A stretch of DNA of 54,888 nt. Source: Maritalea sp047634455 (GTDB lineage: Bacteria; Pseudomonadota; Alphaproteobacteria; Rhizobiales; Devosiaceae). Where the stretch lies: contig NZ_JBLIAI010000015.1 of NCBI RefSeq assembly GCF_047634455.1, positions 1-54,888 on the forward strand, read 5' to 3'. Within the stretch, counting starts at the first letter, position 1. Every line of letters begins with the position of its first letter. Both the position numbers and the translations under genes were made by a program. Below are positions 27,074 through 34,854 of this stretch, piece by piece. The notes beneath the pieces are model-generated. The model worked only from the letters and a program-made list of their open reading frames with translations. It had not been told where the DNA came from and did not search any database.

Positions 27074-27712
27074 ATGGGTCCAATGCACGTCGAACTAGAC
27101 TTAAAAGAACAACGTTATTCTCGCGAAGCTGGCCAAGAGCAGCGCGTATCCGCAATCCTTGAACCAGTGGCGCTTGATTTAGGCTATCGCTTGGTTCGGG
27201 TGCGCTTGACGCAGGATAATGGCTGTACGCTGCAGATCATGGCCGAAAACGCCCAAGGCGAGTTTAACATTTCAGATTGCGAAAAATTTTCAAAAGAGAT
27301 TTCGCCGATCCTTGATGTGGAAGACCCGATCAGCCGCGAATATCATCTTGAAGTGTCTTCGCCGGGTATTGACCGTCCCTTGGTTCGGCGTTCTGACTTT
27401 GAACAATGGATTGGTCATGAAGCCAAGATTGAACTGCAAAATATGATCAATGGACGGCGGCGTTATCGCGGCACCATTGAAGGGGTTGAAGGCAATTTGG
27501 TGTTGCTTCGTTTGCCCGATGTGCCTGAGGGGCAAGAGGCTCTGCACAAGATCGACATTGAGAACCTGGCAGACGCCAAATTGGTTATGACGGACAAATT
27601 GCTTGATGAGGCACGCGAGCGCCAAGTTGCAGCAAACCCATTAAGCGACCCAGAAATTGAAACTGAAATTGATCAGACCAATGAGTCTGATGAGAATGAT
27701 GGGGACGCTTAA
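27074..27712 (+). CDS. rimP: Ribosome maturation factor RimP
   Basis: A 212-residue cytosolic protein for late 30S subunit assembly. The N-terminal RimP domain has GYRLVRVRLTQDNGCTLQIM and the family mark YHLEVSSPGIDRPL near residues 91-104; an SH3-like domain follows and the last 35 residues are acidic. ATG at 27074 or at 27083 are both possible and neither has a clear ribosome site, perhaps because the terminator hairpin occupies that space. It is the first gene of a run through truB; nusA follows after 36 bases. Confidence 0.95.
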   Translation: MGPMHVELDLKEQRYSREAGQEQRVSAILEPVALDLGYRLVRVRLTQDNGCTLQIMAENAQGEFNISDCEKFSKEISPILDVEDPISREYHLEVSSPGIDRPLVRRSDFEQWIGHEAKIELQNMINGRRRYRGTIEGVEGNLVLLRLPDVPEGQEALHKIDIENLADAKLVMTDKLLDEARERQVAANPLSDPEIETEIDQTNESDENDGDA

Positions 27713-27748
27713 AAAGCGTCTCAAGTTCCCTATCGAGGAGAATGATAC

Positions 27749-29452
27749 ATGGCTGTCAGTGCAAATAGGCTCGAACTATTGCAAATCGCGGATGCTGTAG
27801 CGCGCGAAAAGTCAATTGATCGGATGATCGTCATCGAAGCGATGCAGGACGCTATTCAAAAAGCGGCCCGCTCACGCTATGGCGCAGAAACTGAAATCCG
27901 GGCTGAAATCAATCCAACAACCGGCGAGTTGCGCATGTGGCGCTTGCTCGAAATTGTTGACGAGGTTGAAGAACATGGTCGCCAGATTTCATTAGAAGAA
28001 GCCCAGCGACGCAACACAGATGCAAAGCTCAGTGATTTCATCACCGAGCCGTTGCCGCCAATCGAATTCGGTCGTATCGCTGCCCAGTCTGCGAAACAAG
28101 TGATCGTGCAAAAAGTTCGCGATGCTGAGCGCGAGCGCATGTATGATGAGTTTAAAGATCGGCTTGGCGATATCATCAATGGCACCGTGAAGCGGGTTGA
28201 ATATGGCAATGTGATCGTTGATCTTGGTCGTGGCGAAGCGATTATTCGCCGTGATGAATTGATCCCGCGTGAAACATTCCGCTATGGCGACCGCGTGCGC
28301 GCCTATATTCATGATGTGCGCCAAGAACAACGTGGTCCGCAAATCTTCTTGTCACGTACTCATCCACAATTTATGGCAAAATTGTTCATGCAAGAAGTGC
28401 CGGAAATCTATGATGGCGTGATCAATATTCGCTCCATCGCACGTGATCCTGGCAGCCGCGCGAAAATTGCTGTGGCCTCAAACGATTCGTCAATCGATCC
28501 GGTTGGCGCCTGTGTGGGTATGCGCGGGTCACGTGTGCAGGCCGTCGTGAACGAGCTGCAAGGCGAAAAAATCGACATCATCCCTTGGACCGAAGCTTTG
28601 CCTGACCTTGTGGTTTCTGCATTGCAACCGGCTGAGGTGGTAAAAGTTGTGCTTGATGAACAAGCAGAGCGCATCGAAGTTGTTGTGCCTGATGAGCAAT
28701 TGTCGTTGGCCATTGGCCGTCGCGGTCAAAATGTGCGCTTGGCTTCACAATTGATCGGCTGGGATATTGATATTCTCACCGAGCAAGAAGAATCAGAGCG
28801 CCGCCAAAAAGAATTCGTTGAACGTTCAGACCTGTTTATGAACGCCATGAATGTTGACGAGATGGTTGCGCAATTGCTGGCTTCTGAAGGCTTCTCATCA
28901 TTGGAAGAAGTGGCCTATGTTGAACCGGTTGAAATTGCCTCAATTGAAGGTTTTGACGAAGATACTGCCGCTGAAATTCAAGCCCGTGCCGCTGAATATC
29001 TTGAGCAAGCAGAACGTGAGCGCAATGAAGAACGCGTCGCTTTGGGTGTTCAAGACGAACTTTATCAAATTCCTGGTCTAACCGCTGTAATGCTTGTGGC
29101 GCTGGGTAAGGAAGGGATCAAAACCATCGAAGACTTTGCTGGCTATGCTGCTGACGATCTAGTGGGTTGGACAGAGAAAACAGACGGTGAAGTGAAGCGC
29201 TTTGAAGGCACGTTCTCTGGGTTCCCAGTGAGCCGAGAAGAAGCTGAAGAAATGATCATGAGTGCCCGCCTAAAAGCTGGCTGGGTTACGCTTGATGATT
29301 TGTCGTCAGAAGAACAGCTTGATGAAGAAGCAACTGAAGTGCCGGTAACAGGTGAAGCTGAAATTGCGGCTGAAGCTGATGCAAAAGTCGATGCACAAAC
29401 CGAAGCCGAAACTGTTGCGGGTTCTGATGATCCTGCTGCACCAGCTGAATAA
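27749..29452 (+). CDS. nusA: Transcription termination/antitermination protein NusA
   Basis: A 567-residue RNA-polymerase-binding protein that governs pausing, termination and rRNA antitermination. Order of parts: N-terminal polymerase-binding domain (1-130), S1 domain (about 135-200, with NGTVKRVEYGNVIVDLG), two KH domains (about 230-350, including VGACVGMRGSRVQAVVNEL and AIGRRGQNVRLASQL), then helical repeats and a very acidic alanine/glutamate tail from about 520. GAGGAG precedes the ATG. Second gene of the rimP operon and a natural candidate to regulate its attenuator. Confidence 0.97.
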   Translation: MAVSANRLELLQIADAVAREKSIDRMIVIEAMQDAIQKAARSRYGAETEIRAEINPTTGELRMWRLLEIVDEVEEHGRQISLEEAQRRNTDAKLSDFITEPLPPIEFGRIAAQSAKQVIVQKVRDAERERMYDEFKDRLGDIINGTVKRVEYGNVIVDLGRGEAIIRRDELIPRETFRYGDRVRAYIHDVRQEQRGPQIFLSRTHPQFMAKLFMQEVPEIYDGVINIRSIARDPGSRAKIAVASNDSSIDPVGACVGMRGSRVQAVVNELQGEKIDIIPWTEALPDLVVSALQPAEVVKVVLDEQAERIEVVVPDEQLSLAIGRRGQNVRLASQLIGWDIDILTEQEESERRQKEFVERSDLFMNAMNVDEMVAQLLASEGFSSLEEVAYVEPVEIASIEGFDEDTAAEIQARAAEYLEQAERERNEERVALGVQDELYQIPGLTAVMLVALGKEGIKTIEDFAGYAADDLVGWTEKTDGEVKRFEGTFSGFPVSREEAEEMIMSARLKAGWVTLDDLSSEEQLDEEATEVPVTGEAEIAAEADAKVDAQTEAETVAGSDDPAAPAE

Positions 29453-29481
29453 GTACAAAGTCGAGGTTAGTAAAAGGCCCA

Positions 29482-30081
29482 ATGCCGGCAAATAAAGAAA
29501 TTGCGACACGTGAATGTTGCGTGACCAAGGAAATTTTGCCAAAAACCGACCTCATTCGGTTTGTTGTTGGGCCTGACACCCAAATTTTTCCAGATGTGAC
29601 TGGAAAAGCAGGCGGTCGAGGCGTATGGGTAACCGCAACGGCTGTCGCTGTTGCTGAGGCGCAGAAGAAGAATGCATTTGCTCGGAGTCTAAAATCGCCG
29701 GTCAAATTGCCTGAAGACCTCGCCGGTTTGACCCAAGCGCATTTGGAAAACCGGCTGATCGGCGCGTTGCAACTGGCACGCAAAGGTGGTTTTTTTGTTA
29801 TGGGCTCTGCAAAAGTGCGCAGCGCCTTAGAATCGGAGAAGGCGCGCGCGCTGATAACAGCGAGCGATGCGAGTGAAGACGGTCGACGAAAAATGATGCA
29901 ATTGGTGCGGGTTTTAGAACTCGATCAGACATTGCCTCACATCGACTTGCTGGGTGGCGAACAATTGAGTTTGGCATTTGGCGGCAAAAATGTGATACAT
30001 GCAGCGCTGGTAGGCGGTGCGGCAGCAAATTCGGCCATAAAGCAGTACGAAAGACTTGTACGCTATGTGGCGAAAACGTAA
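29482..30081 (+). CDS. YlxR-L7Ae fusion RNA-binding protein
   Basis: A 199-residue protein made of two parts: an N-terminal YlxR (DUF448) domain (RECCVTKEILPKTDLIRFV, GRGVWVT) and a C-terminal L7Ae/YlxQ-like fold (GALQLARKGGFFVMGSAKVR onward). In Bacillus these are two separate genes between nusA and infB; the fused form is usual in alphaproteobacteria. The YlxR loop here reads CCVTKE in place of the common CI/V-x-S/T pattern. Probable nucleic-acid binding linked to transcription or ribosome assembly; infB starts soon after its stop. Confidence 0.9.
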   Translation: MPANKEIATRECCVTKEILPKTDLIRFVVGPDTQIFPDVTGKAGGRGVWVTATAVAVAEAQKKNAFARSLKSPVKLPEDLAGLTQAHLENRLIGALQLARKGGFFVMGSAKVRSALESEKARALITASDASEDGRRKMMQLVRVLELDQTLPHIDLLGGEQLSLAFGGKNVIHAALVGGAAANSAIKQYERLVRYVAKT

Positions 30082-30099
30082 TGGATGAATGGCGAATAT

Positions 30100-32742
30100 A
30101 TGAGTGACAACGATAAAAGATCAGATGTGACACCAGGTGACGGGGACAAAAAGACCCTTTCGCTAAAGGGCGGACCTGCAGGTGGCGGTCGTCCAGGTGG
30201 CGGTCGGTCTTCTCGGACCGTCGTGGTTGAAAAACGCAGCCGTACGTTCACACCACCCTCAACTGGTGCTGCACCTCGACCAAAAGCGAGCGAAGGCGCA
30301 TCCGTTGGGCGTCCAGGTGCGCCATCCGGTCAACGCCAGCAACCGCGTCGACAAGATGGAAACCGCAATCGACCGGGTCAAGGCGGGCGTCGCCAAGAAC
30401 CTGCCAATACGGGTCTAACCAATTCCGAATCTGAAAAGCGTGAACGCGCTTTACGGGCGGCCGCTGCACGTGCCGACGAAGAGCGTCGCGCTCAAGTCGA
30501 AGCTGAACAGCGCCGGATTGATGATGCTGCGCGCCGCAAGGCCGAACGTGAGGCTGCTGAGCGTCTTCTAGTCGAAGAAGAAGCGCGCCTTGAAGCGGAG
30601 CGTGTCGACAAAGTGCGTGAAACCGCACAGGCTGAAAAAGCTAAAACGGTTAAGCCAAAAGCCAAGCCGGTGCAAAACGCAGAACTTTCTCCTGCAGAAC
30701 AGCCAGCACCGCCAACTGAACGCGCGATTTCAAAAAACCCAGATCAACATGCGCGCAAAAAGAGTGCGCCGCTGGTCCGTGAAGACGAACTTGAGCGGGC
30801 AAAACGTGCGGCCAAGCCGCAACCAAACAAAAAAGCGACCACTGATGATCGCCGCCAAACCCGCTTGACCGTGACAACGGCCACCCGAGGTGACACTGAG
30901 CGCGATCGTGGGCATTCATTGGCTGCAATGCGTCGTCGCCGTGCAAAACAGCGTGGCAAAGGGCCGCAAACACCCAAAGAAAAAATCTCACGCGAAGTGA
31001 CAATTCCAGAAGCGATCACTGTGCAGGAGTTGGCCATTCGTATGGCTGAACGCGCGGTTGACGTGATCAAGCTCATGATGGCTCAAGACCAAATGGTCAC
31101 CATCAATGACGTACTGGATGCGGATACCGCCGAATTGATCGCAACAGAGATGGGGCACAGTGTAAAGCGTGTTTCTGAGGCTGATGTGGAAACCGGTGTG
31201 TTTGAAGACGAAGGGACACGAAACCCTGAAGACCTAAAACCACGTGCGCCAGTCGTGACCATTATGGGTCACGTTGACCATGGTAAAACATCGCTTCTTG
31301 ACGCTATTCGCGAAGCCAATGTTGTGTCTGGTGAAGCCGGTGGCATCACCCAGCATATCGGTGCGTACCAGGTTGAGCGAGACGGCCATAACATCACGTT
31401 CTTGGACACACCGGGCCACGAGGCTTTTACGGCCATGCGGGCGCGCGGTGCACAAGCAACCGATATTGCCATTTTGGTGGTGGCCGCCGATGATGGCGTC
31501 ATGCCCCAAACCATTGAATCGATCAAACACGCAAAAGCGGCCGGTGTGCCGATTATCGTTGCGATCAATAAAATGGATAAGCATGAAGCTGACCCAAGCC
31601 GTGTACGCAATGAATTGCTTCAACATGAAGTGTTTGTGGAGACTATGGGTGGTGATATTCTTGATGTTGAAGTTTCTGCCATAAAAAAACAGAACCTCTC
31701 CGGCATTCTCGATGCGATTGTTTTGCAGTCCGAGATTTTGGAACTCAAAGCCAATCCTAAAGGCCGCGCACAAGGTATTGTGATTGAAGCCAAACTCGAC
31801 AAAGGTCGCGGTGCGGTGGCAACTGTATTGGTCCAAAATGGCGAATTGGCTGTAGGCGACATCGTGGTCGCTGGTTCGCAATGGGCGAAAGTCCGTGCGT
31901 TGATCAACGACAAAGGCGAGCAAGTTAAAGCCGCCGGTCCGTCAATCCCGGTTGAAGTTCTTGGCTTCGCTGGTGTGCCAGATGCAGGCGATTTGCTTGG
32001 TGTTGTAGAGCACGAGGCCAGAGCGCGTGAAATCACCGAATACCGTCAGCGCGCTAAACGCGAAAAATCGGCTGCCGGTGGCGTAACGTCGCTTGAGCAA
32101 ATGATGAACCAGCTCAAAACCGAAGACTTGGCCAAAATCCCGTTGGTGATCAAGGGTGACGTTCAAGGTTCGGTTGAAGCGATTATCGGTGCGCTCGACA
32201 AATTGGGCACCGAAGAAGTGTCAGCCCAAGTGTTGATCGGTGGCGTGGGTGGTATCACTGAAAGTGATGTAACCCTGGCAGCTGCTTCAAATGCGGTTGT
32301 GTTTGGCTTTAATACCCGCGCAAACAAGCAAGCCCGTGAAGCCGCTGCCCGTGAAGGCGTCGAAATCCGTTATTACAACATCATCTACGATCTCGTCGAC
32401 GACGTGAAAGCGGCAATGTCTGGTCTGTTGGCTCCTGAGGTGCGTGAAACCTTCTTGGGCAACGCGAAGATTTTGGAAGTGTTCAACATTACCAAAGTTG
32501 GCCGGGTGGCAGGTTGTCAGGTCACCGAAGGCATGGTGGAACGTGGCGCAGGTGTTCGTTTGATCCGTGACGATGTGGTTGTCCATGAAGGCAAGCTGTC
32601 AACGCTCAAACGCTTCAAAGACGAAGTCAAAGAAGTTCACTCTGGTCAAGAGTGCGGCATGGCGTTTGAAAAATACGAAGACATGCGCGCAGGCGATGTG
32701 ATCGAATGTTACCGCGTCGAATCGATCGAGCGTACGCTTTAG
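30100..32742 (+). CDS. infB: Translation initiation factor IF-2
   Basis: An 880-residue GTPase that brings initiator tRNA to the 30S subunit. The first 290 residues are low-complexity (G/R/P, then A/E/K helices), typical of alphaproteobacteria. An IF2_N domain (about residues 300-350) precedes the G domain with GHVDHGKTSLLDAIR, LDTPGHEAF and NKMDK, then domains II-IV. Starts at 30100 (MSDND) or 30085 are both possible; I chose the former by family pattern. It lies directly after the YlxR gene and before rbfA. Confidence 0.96.
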   Translation: MSDNDKRSDVTPGDGDKKTLSLKGGPAGGGRPGGGRSSRTVVVEKRSRTFTPPSTGAAPRPKASEGASVGRPGAPSGQRQQPRRQDGNRNRPGQGGRRQEPANTGLTNSESEKRERALRAAAARADEERRAQVEAEQRRIDDAARRKAEREAAERLLVEEEARLEAERVDKVRETAQAEKAKTVKPKAKPVQNAELSPAEQPAPPTERAISKNPDQHARKKSAPLVREDELERAKRAAKPQPNKKATTDDRRQTRLTVTTATRGDTERDRGHSLAAMRRRRAKQRGKGPQTPKEKISREVTIPEAITVQELAIRMAERAVDVIKLMMAQDQMVTINDVLDADTAELIATEMGHSVKRVSEADVETGVFEDEGTRNPEDLKPRAPVVTIMGHVDHGKTSLLDAIREANVVSGEAGGITQHIGAYQVERDGHNITFLDTPGHEAFTAMRARGAQATDIAILVVAADDGVMPQTIESIKHAKAAGVPIIVAINKMDKHEADPSRVRNELLQHEVFVETMGGDILDVEVSAIKKQNLSGILDAIVLQSEILELKANPKGRAQGIVIEAKLDKGRGAVATVLVQNGELAVGDIVVAGSQWAKVRALINDKGEQVKAAGPSIPVEVLGFAGVPDAGDLLGVVEHEARAREITEYRQRAKREKSAAGGVTSLEQMMNQLKTEDLAKIPLVIKGDVQGSVEAIIGALDKLGTEEVSAQVLIGGVGGITESDVTLAAASNAVVFGFNTRANKQAREAAAREGVEIRYYNIIYDLVDDVKAAMSGLLAPEVRETFLGNAKILEVFNITKVGRVAGCQVTEGMVERGAGVRLIRDDVVVHEGKLSTLKRFKDEVKEVHSGQECGMAFEKYEDMRAGDVIECYRVESIERTL

Positions 32743-32795
32743 AGTTGTTTGGCAAATTCGCCTTTCATATTGCTCGAGCAGCACGTCCAAATTTG

Positions 32796-32820
32796 GTCCG
32801 GCGGACAGAAGCCGTCGGAC
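32796..32820 (+). other. Intergenic hairpin between infB and rbfA
   Basis: GTCCGGCGG (32796-32804) and CCGTCGGAC (32812-32820) pair over nine positions with one G-U, closing a seven-base loop. No T tract follows, and rbfA starts 27 bases later, so I read it as an mRNA stability or processing element inside the operon, not as a terminator. Confidence 0.45.
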
Positions 32821-32847
32821 ATCATTTGTTACATTGAGGGTTGATCC

Positions 32848-33258
32848 ATGAGTGGCGAAAAACTCACGTCGCAACGTCAACTACGTGTTGGCGAACTGGT
32901 GCGGCACGCATTATCTGCTTTCCTGTCACGCGACGAAATTCTTGATCCCGACTTGGATGGGGCGTTCATCACAGTGCCTGAAGTCCGTATGACGCGCGAT
33001 TTGAAAATCGCAAAAGTCTACATCATGCCTCTGGGCGGTCAAAAAGTGGATGTGGTGGTTGACGCGCTAAACCGCAACCAAAAATTTATCCGTGGTCAGG
33101 TGGTCCCGACGCTCAAGCTCAAATTTGCGCCTGAATTTCGCTTCTTTGAAGATGAAACATTTGGTGAAGCGGGGCGGATCGACCAATTGCTACGGTCTGA
33201 CCATGTGGCGCAGGATCTTCGACCCGATGAAGATGAAAACGATCCAGAAGATCAATAA
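32848..33258 (+). CDS. rbfA: Ribosome-binding factor A
   Basis: A 136-residue KH-like protein that binds the 30S subunit during 16S rRNA 5'-end maturation and in the cold. Family marks are RQLRVGELVRHALSAFL near residue 9 and VPEVRMTRDLKIAKVYIMPL near 45-64; the C-terminus is acidic (DEDENDPEDQ). GAGGG precedes the ATG. It sits in the usual infB-rbfA-truB order. Confidence 0.95.
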   Translation: MSGEKLTSQRQLRVGELVRHALSAFLSRDEILDPDLDGAFITVPEVRMTRDLKIAKVYIMPLGGQKVDVVVDALNRNQKFIRGQVVPTLKLKFAPEFRFFEDETFGEAGRIDQLLRSDHVAQDLRPDEDENDPEDQ

Positions 33259-33276
33259 GCGATCAAAAGCAAAACA

Positions 33277-34185
33277 ATGACCCAACTCAAACGCCCTAAG
33301 CGCGCCATTTCCGGCTGGCTGATCCTCAACAAACCCTATGATATGACCTCCACCCAAGCGGTGGGGAAAATCAAATGGTTGTATGGCGGTAAAAAAGCCG
33401 GCCACGCGGGTACACTTGATCCACTGGCCACCGGCATTTTGCCCATTGCATTGGGCGAGGCCACCAAAACAGTTCCCTTTGTGCAAGACGGCGTCAAAAT
33501 CTATGAATTTGATCTCAAATGGGGCAGCACAACCACCACTGACGATGTTGAGGGCGACGTGACCGCCACATCTGATGTACGGCCAAGCCAAGCTGAAGTT
33601 GAAGCCATTTTACCCGACTTTACCGGCACCATAACGCAAATCCCGCCCGCATTTTCAGCCATCAAGATTAACGGCGAACGCGCTTATGATTTGGCCCGGG
33701 CAGGGGAAAAAGTCGTGATGCCACCCCGTGAGGTGGAAATTGACGCGTTTGAGTTGCTTTTCCACTCCAACGACATTTCAACCTTCCGCGTCACTTGCCA
33801 AAAAGGCACCTATGTGCGGGCCCTTGCCCGTGATATTGCAGAAAAACTGGGGTCCAAGGGGCATGTGTCTCGCTTGCACCGCGCTGCCGTTGGTCCGTTT
33901 ACCGACCAGGATGCGGTAACGATTGAAGACATTGAAGCGCTTGAATTGGCTGAACGTGATCTTGAATTGAAACCGCTCAGCGATGCGGTGGGACATTTGC
34001 CAGAAGTGTCTTTGGATGAACGCCAAGCCCAGCTTGTGCGCATGGGAAATCCCGCTTTGTTGATTGGCCGCAACGCACCGATTGCACTAGATGAAGCTTA
34101 CGCGACCCATAGGGGCGAAATGGTGGCATTGGGCTTTGTTGAAAAAGGCCAATTTAAGCCCAGCCGGGTGATCGTGGCGCGCTGA
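33277..34185 (+). CDS. truB: tRNA pseudouridine(55) synthase
   Basis: A 302-residue enzyme that makes pseudouridine 55 in the T loop of nearly all tRNAs. The catalytic Asp lies in GHAGTLDPLATGILPIALG near residue 48; a TruB C-terminal domain starts near residue 180 after GTYVRALARDIAEKLG. It begins 18 bases after rbfA and is probably the last gene of the rimP operon; the region beyond shows a possible rpsO promoter. Confidence 0.96.
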   Translation: MTQLKRPKRAISGWLILNKPYDMTSTQAVGKIKWLYGGKKAGHAGTLDPLATGILPIALGEATKTVPFVQDGVKIYEFDLKWGSTTTTDDVEGDVTATSDVRPSQAEVEAILPDFTGTITQIPPAFSAIKINGERAYDLARAGEKVVMPPREVEIDAFELLFHSNDISTFRVTCQKGTYVRALARDIAEKLGSKGHVSRLHRAAVGPFTDQDAVTIEDIEALELAERDLELKPLSDAVGHLPEVSLDERQAQLVRMGNPALLIGRNAPIALDEAYATHRGEMVALGFVEKGQFKPSRVIVAR

Positions 34186-34208
34186 ATGGCACGCTTAAAA
34201 CCTACCTC

Positions 34209-34237
34209 TTTTCATATGTGGTATTTTCCTGTATAAG
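34209..34237 (+). promoter_or_regulatory. Weak promoter candidate for rpsO
   Basis: TTTTCA (34209-34214) and TATAAG (34232-34237) are 17 bases apart; start would fall near 34244. The -35 box is poor. If this is the true promoter, the first arm of the leader stem described next would be mostly untranscribed, so either this promoter or that outer stem is probably wrong, unless read-through from truB is used. Confidence 0.3.
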
Positions 34238-34294
34238 CCAGCGCAACCGCCCTTATGGTCTAACCGATGGGCGGCTAATTCGGGCCAGCGCTGG
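34238..34294 (+). promoter_or_regulatory. Structured rpsO leader (possible S15 autoregulatory element)
   Basis: An outer stem CCAGCGC / GCGCTGG (34238-34244 and 34288-34294) encloses an inner stem CCGCCC / GGGCGG (34247-34252 and 34269-34274) with a 16-base loop. The element lies 57 bases before the rpsO start. S15 is known to bind and repress its own message through unrelated RNA structures in different bacteria, including rhizobial ones, so an autoregulatory role is reasonable. The segment CCAGCGCTGG can also fold on itself, giving a switch-like alternative. Confidence 0.45.
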
Positions 34295-34350
34295 ACGACA
34301 TCTTGGCGCATGGCGGCTTATCACTCCTTTATTTTTAGAAGGGAATTACG

Positions 34351-34620
34351 ATGTCGATTACTGCTGAGCGCAAAGACGAGCTTATTAAAGAATATGCAAT
34401 CAAAGAAGGTGACACAGGTTCACCAGAAGTACAGGTTGCGATCCTTACAGAGCGTATTTCTAATCTCACCGAACATTTTAAAGATCACAAGAAGGATAAC
34501 CATTCCCGTCGTGGTCTGTTGAAAATGGTTAGCTTGCGTCGTCGTTTGCTGGATTATACCCGCAACAAAGACGAAGCCCGCTACAAGTCGCTCATCGAGC
34601 GTCTAGGTTTGCGTCGCTAG
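34351..34620 (+). CDS. rpsO: 30S ribosomal protein S15
   Basis: An 89-residue ribosomal protein that binds the central domain of 16S rRNA. Standard length, with the family segment GDTGSPEVQVAILTERI and the rRNA-binding HKKDNHSRRGLL and RRRLLDY. GAAGGGA precedes the ATG. A structured leader lies upstream, a terminator downstream, then pnp, the common rpsO-pnp order. Confidence 0.98.
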   Translation: MSITAERKDELIKEYAIKEGDTGSPEVQVAILTERISNLTEHFKDHKKDNHSRRGLLKMVSLRRRLLDYTRNKDEARYKSLIERLGLRR

Positions 34621-34633
34621 ACGAAACCAAATT

Positions 34634-34665
34634 GGCGCGGTGGCCTTTGGGCTGCCGCGCCTTTT
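34634..34665 (+). terminator. Rho-independent terminator after rpsO
   Basis: GGCGCGG (34634-34640) pairs with CCGCGCC (34655-34661), followed by TTTT. It begins 13 bases past the rpsO stop. The 190 bases between it and pnp hold a short AGCGA/TCGCT pairing but no clear promoter pair. Confidence 0.75.
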
Positions 34666-34854
34666 ACAATCTAGCACAACGGCCAAGCGAGCAGGATCGT
34701 CGGTCGCTTTTGATAATTATTGAACTTGTTTCAAAAGCGTCTTGCCATCTTGCTTCACTTCTCCGTTCTGCAAAATGAATGAACGACGCCTTGTCGATTT
34801 CGAAAATGTGGCCATGAGGGACACATCCGCCAAGGCATTTTAGGATTAAAAAAT

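Noticed and set aside
30248..31003. Long minus-strand reading frames inside infB
   Set aside because: They mirror the low-complexity Arg/Ala/Glu region of IF-2, lack ribosome sites and have unlikely composition.
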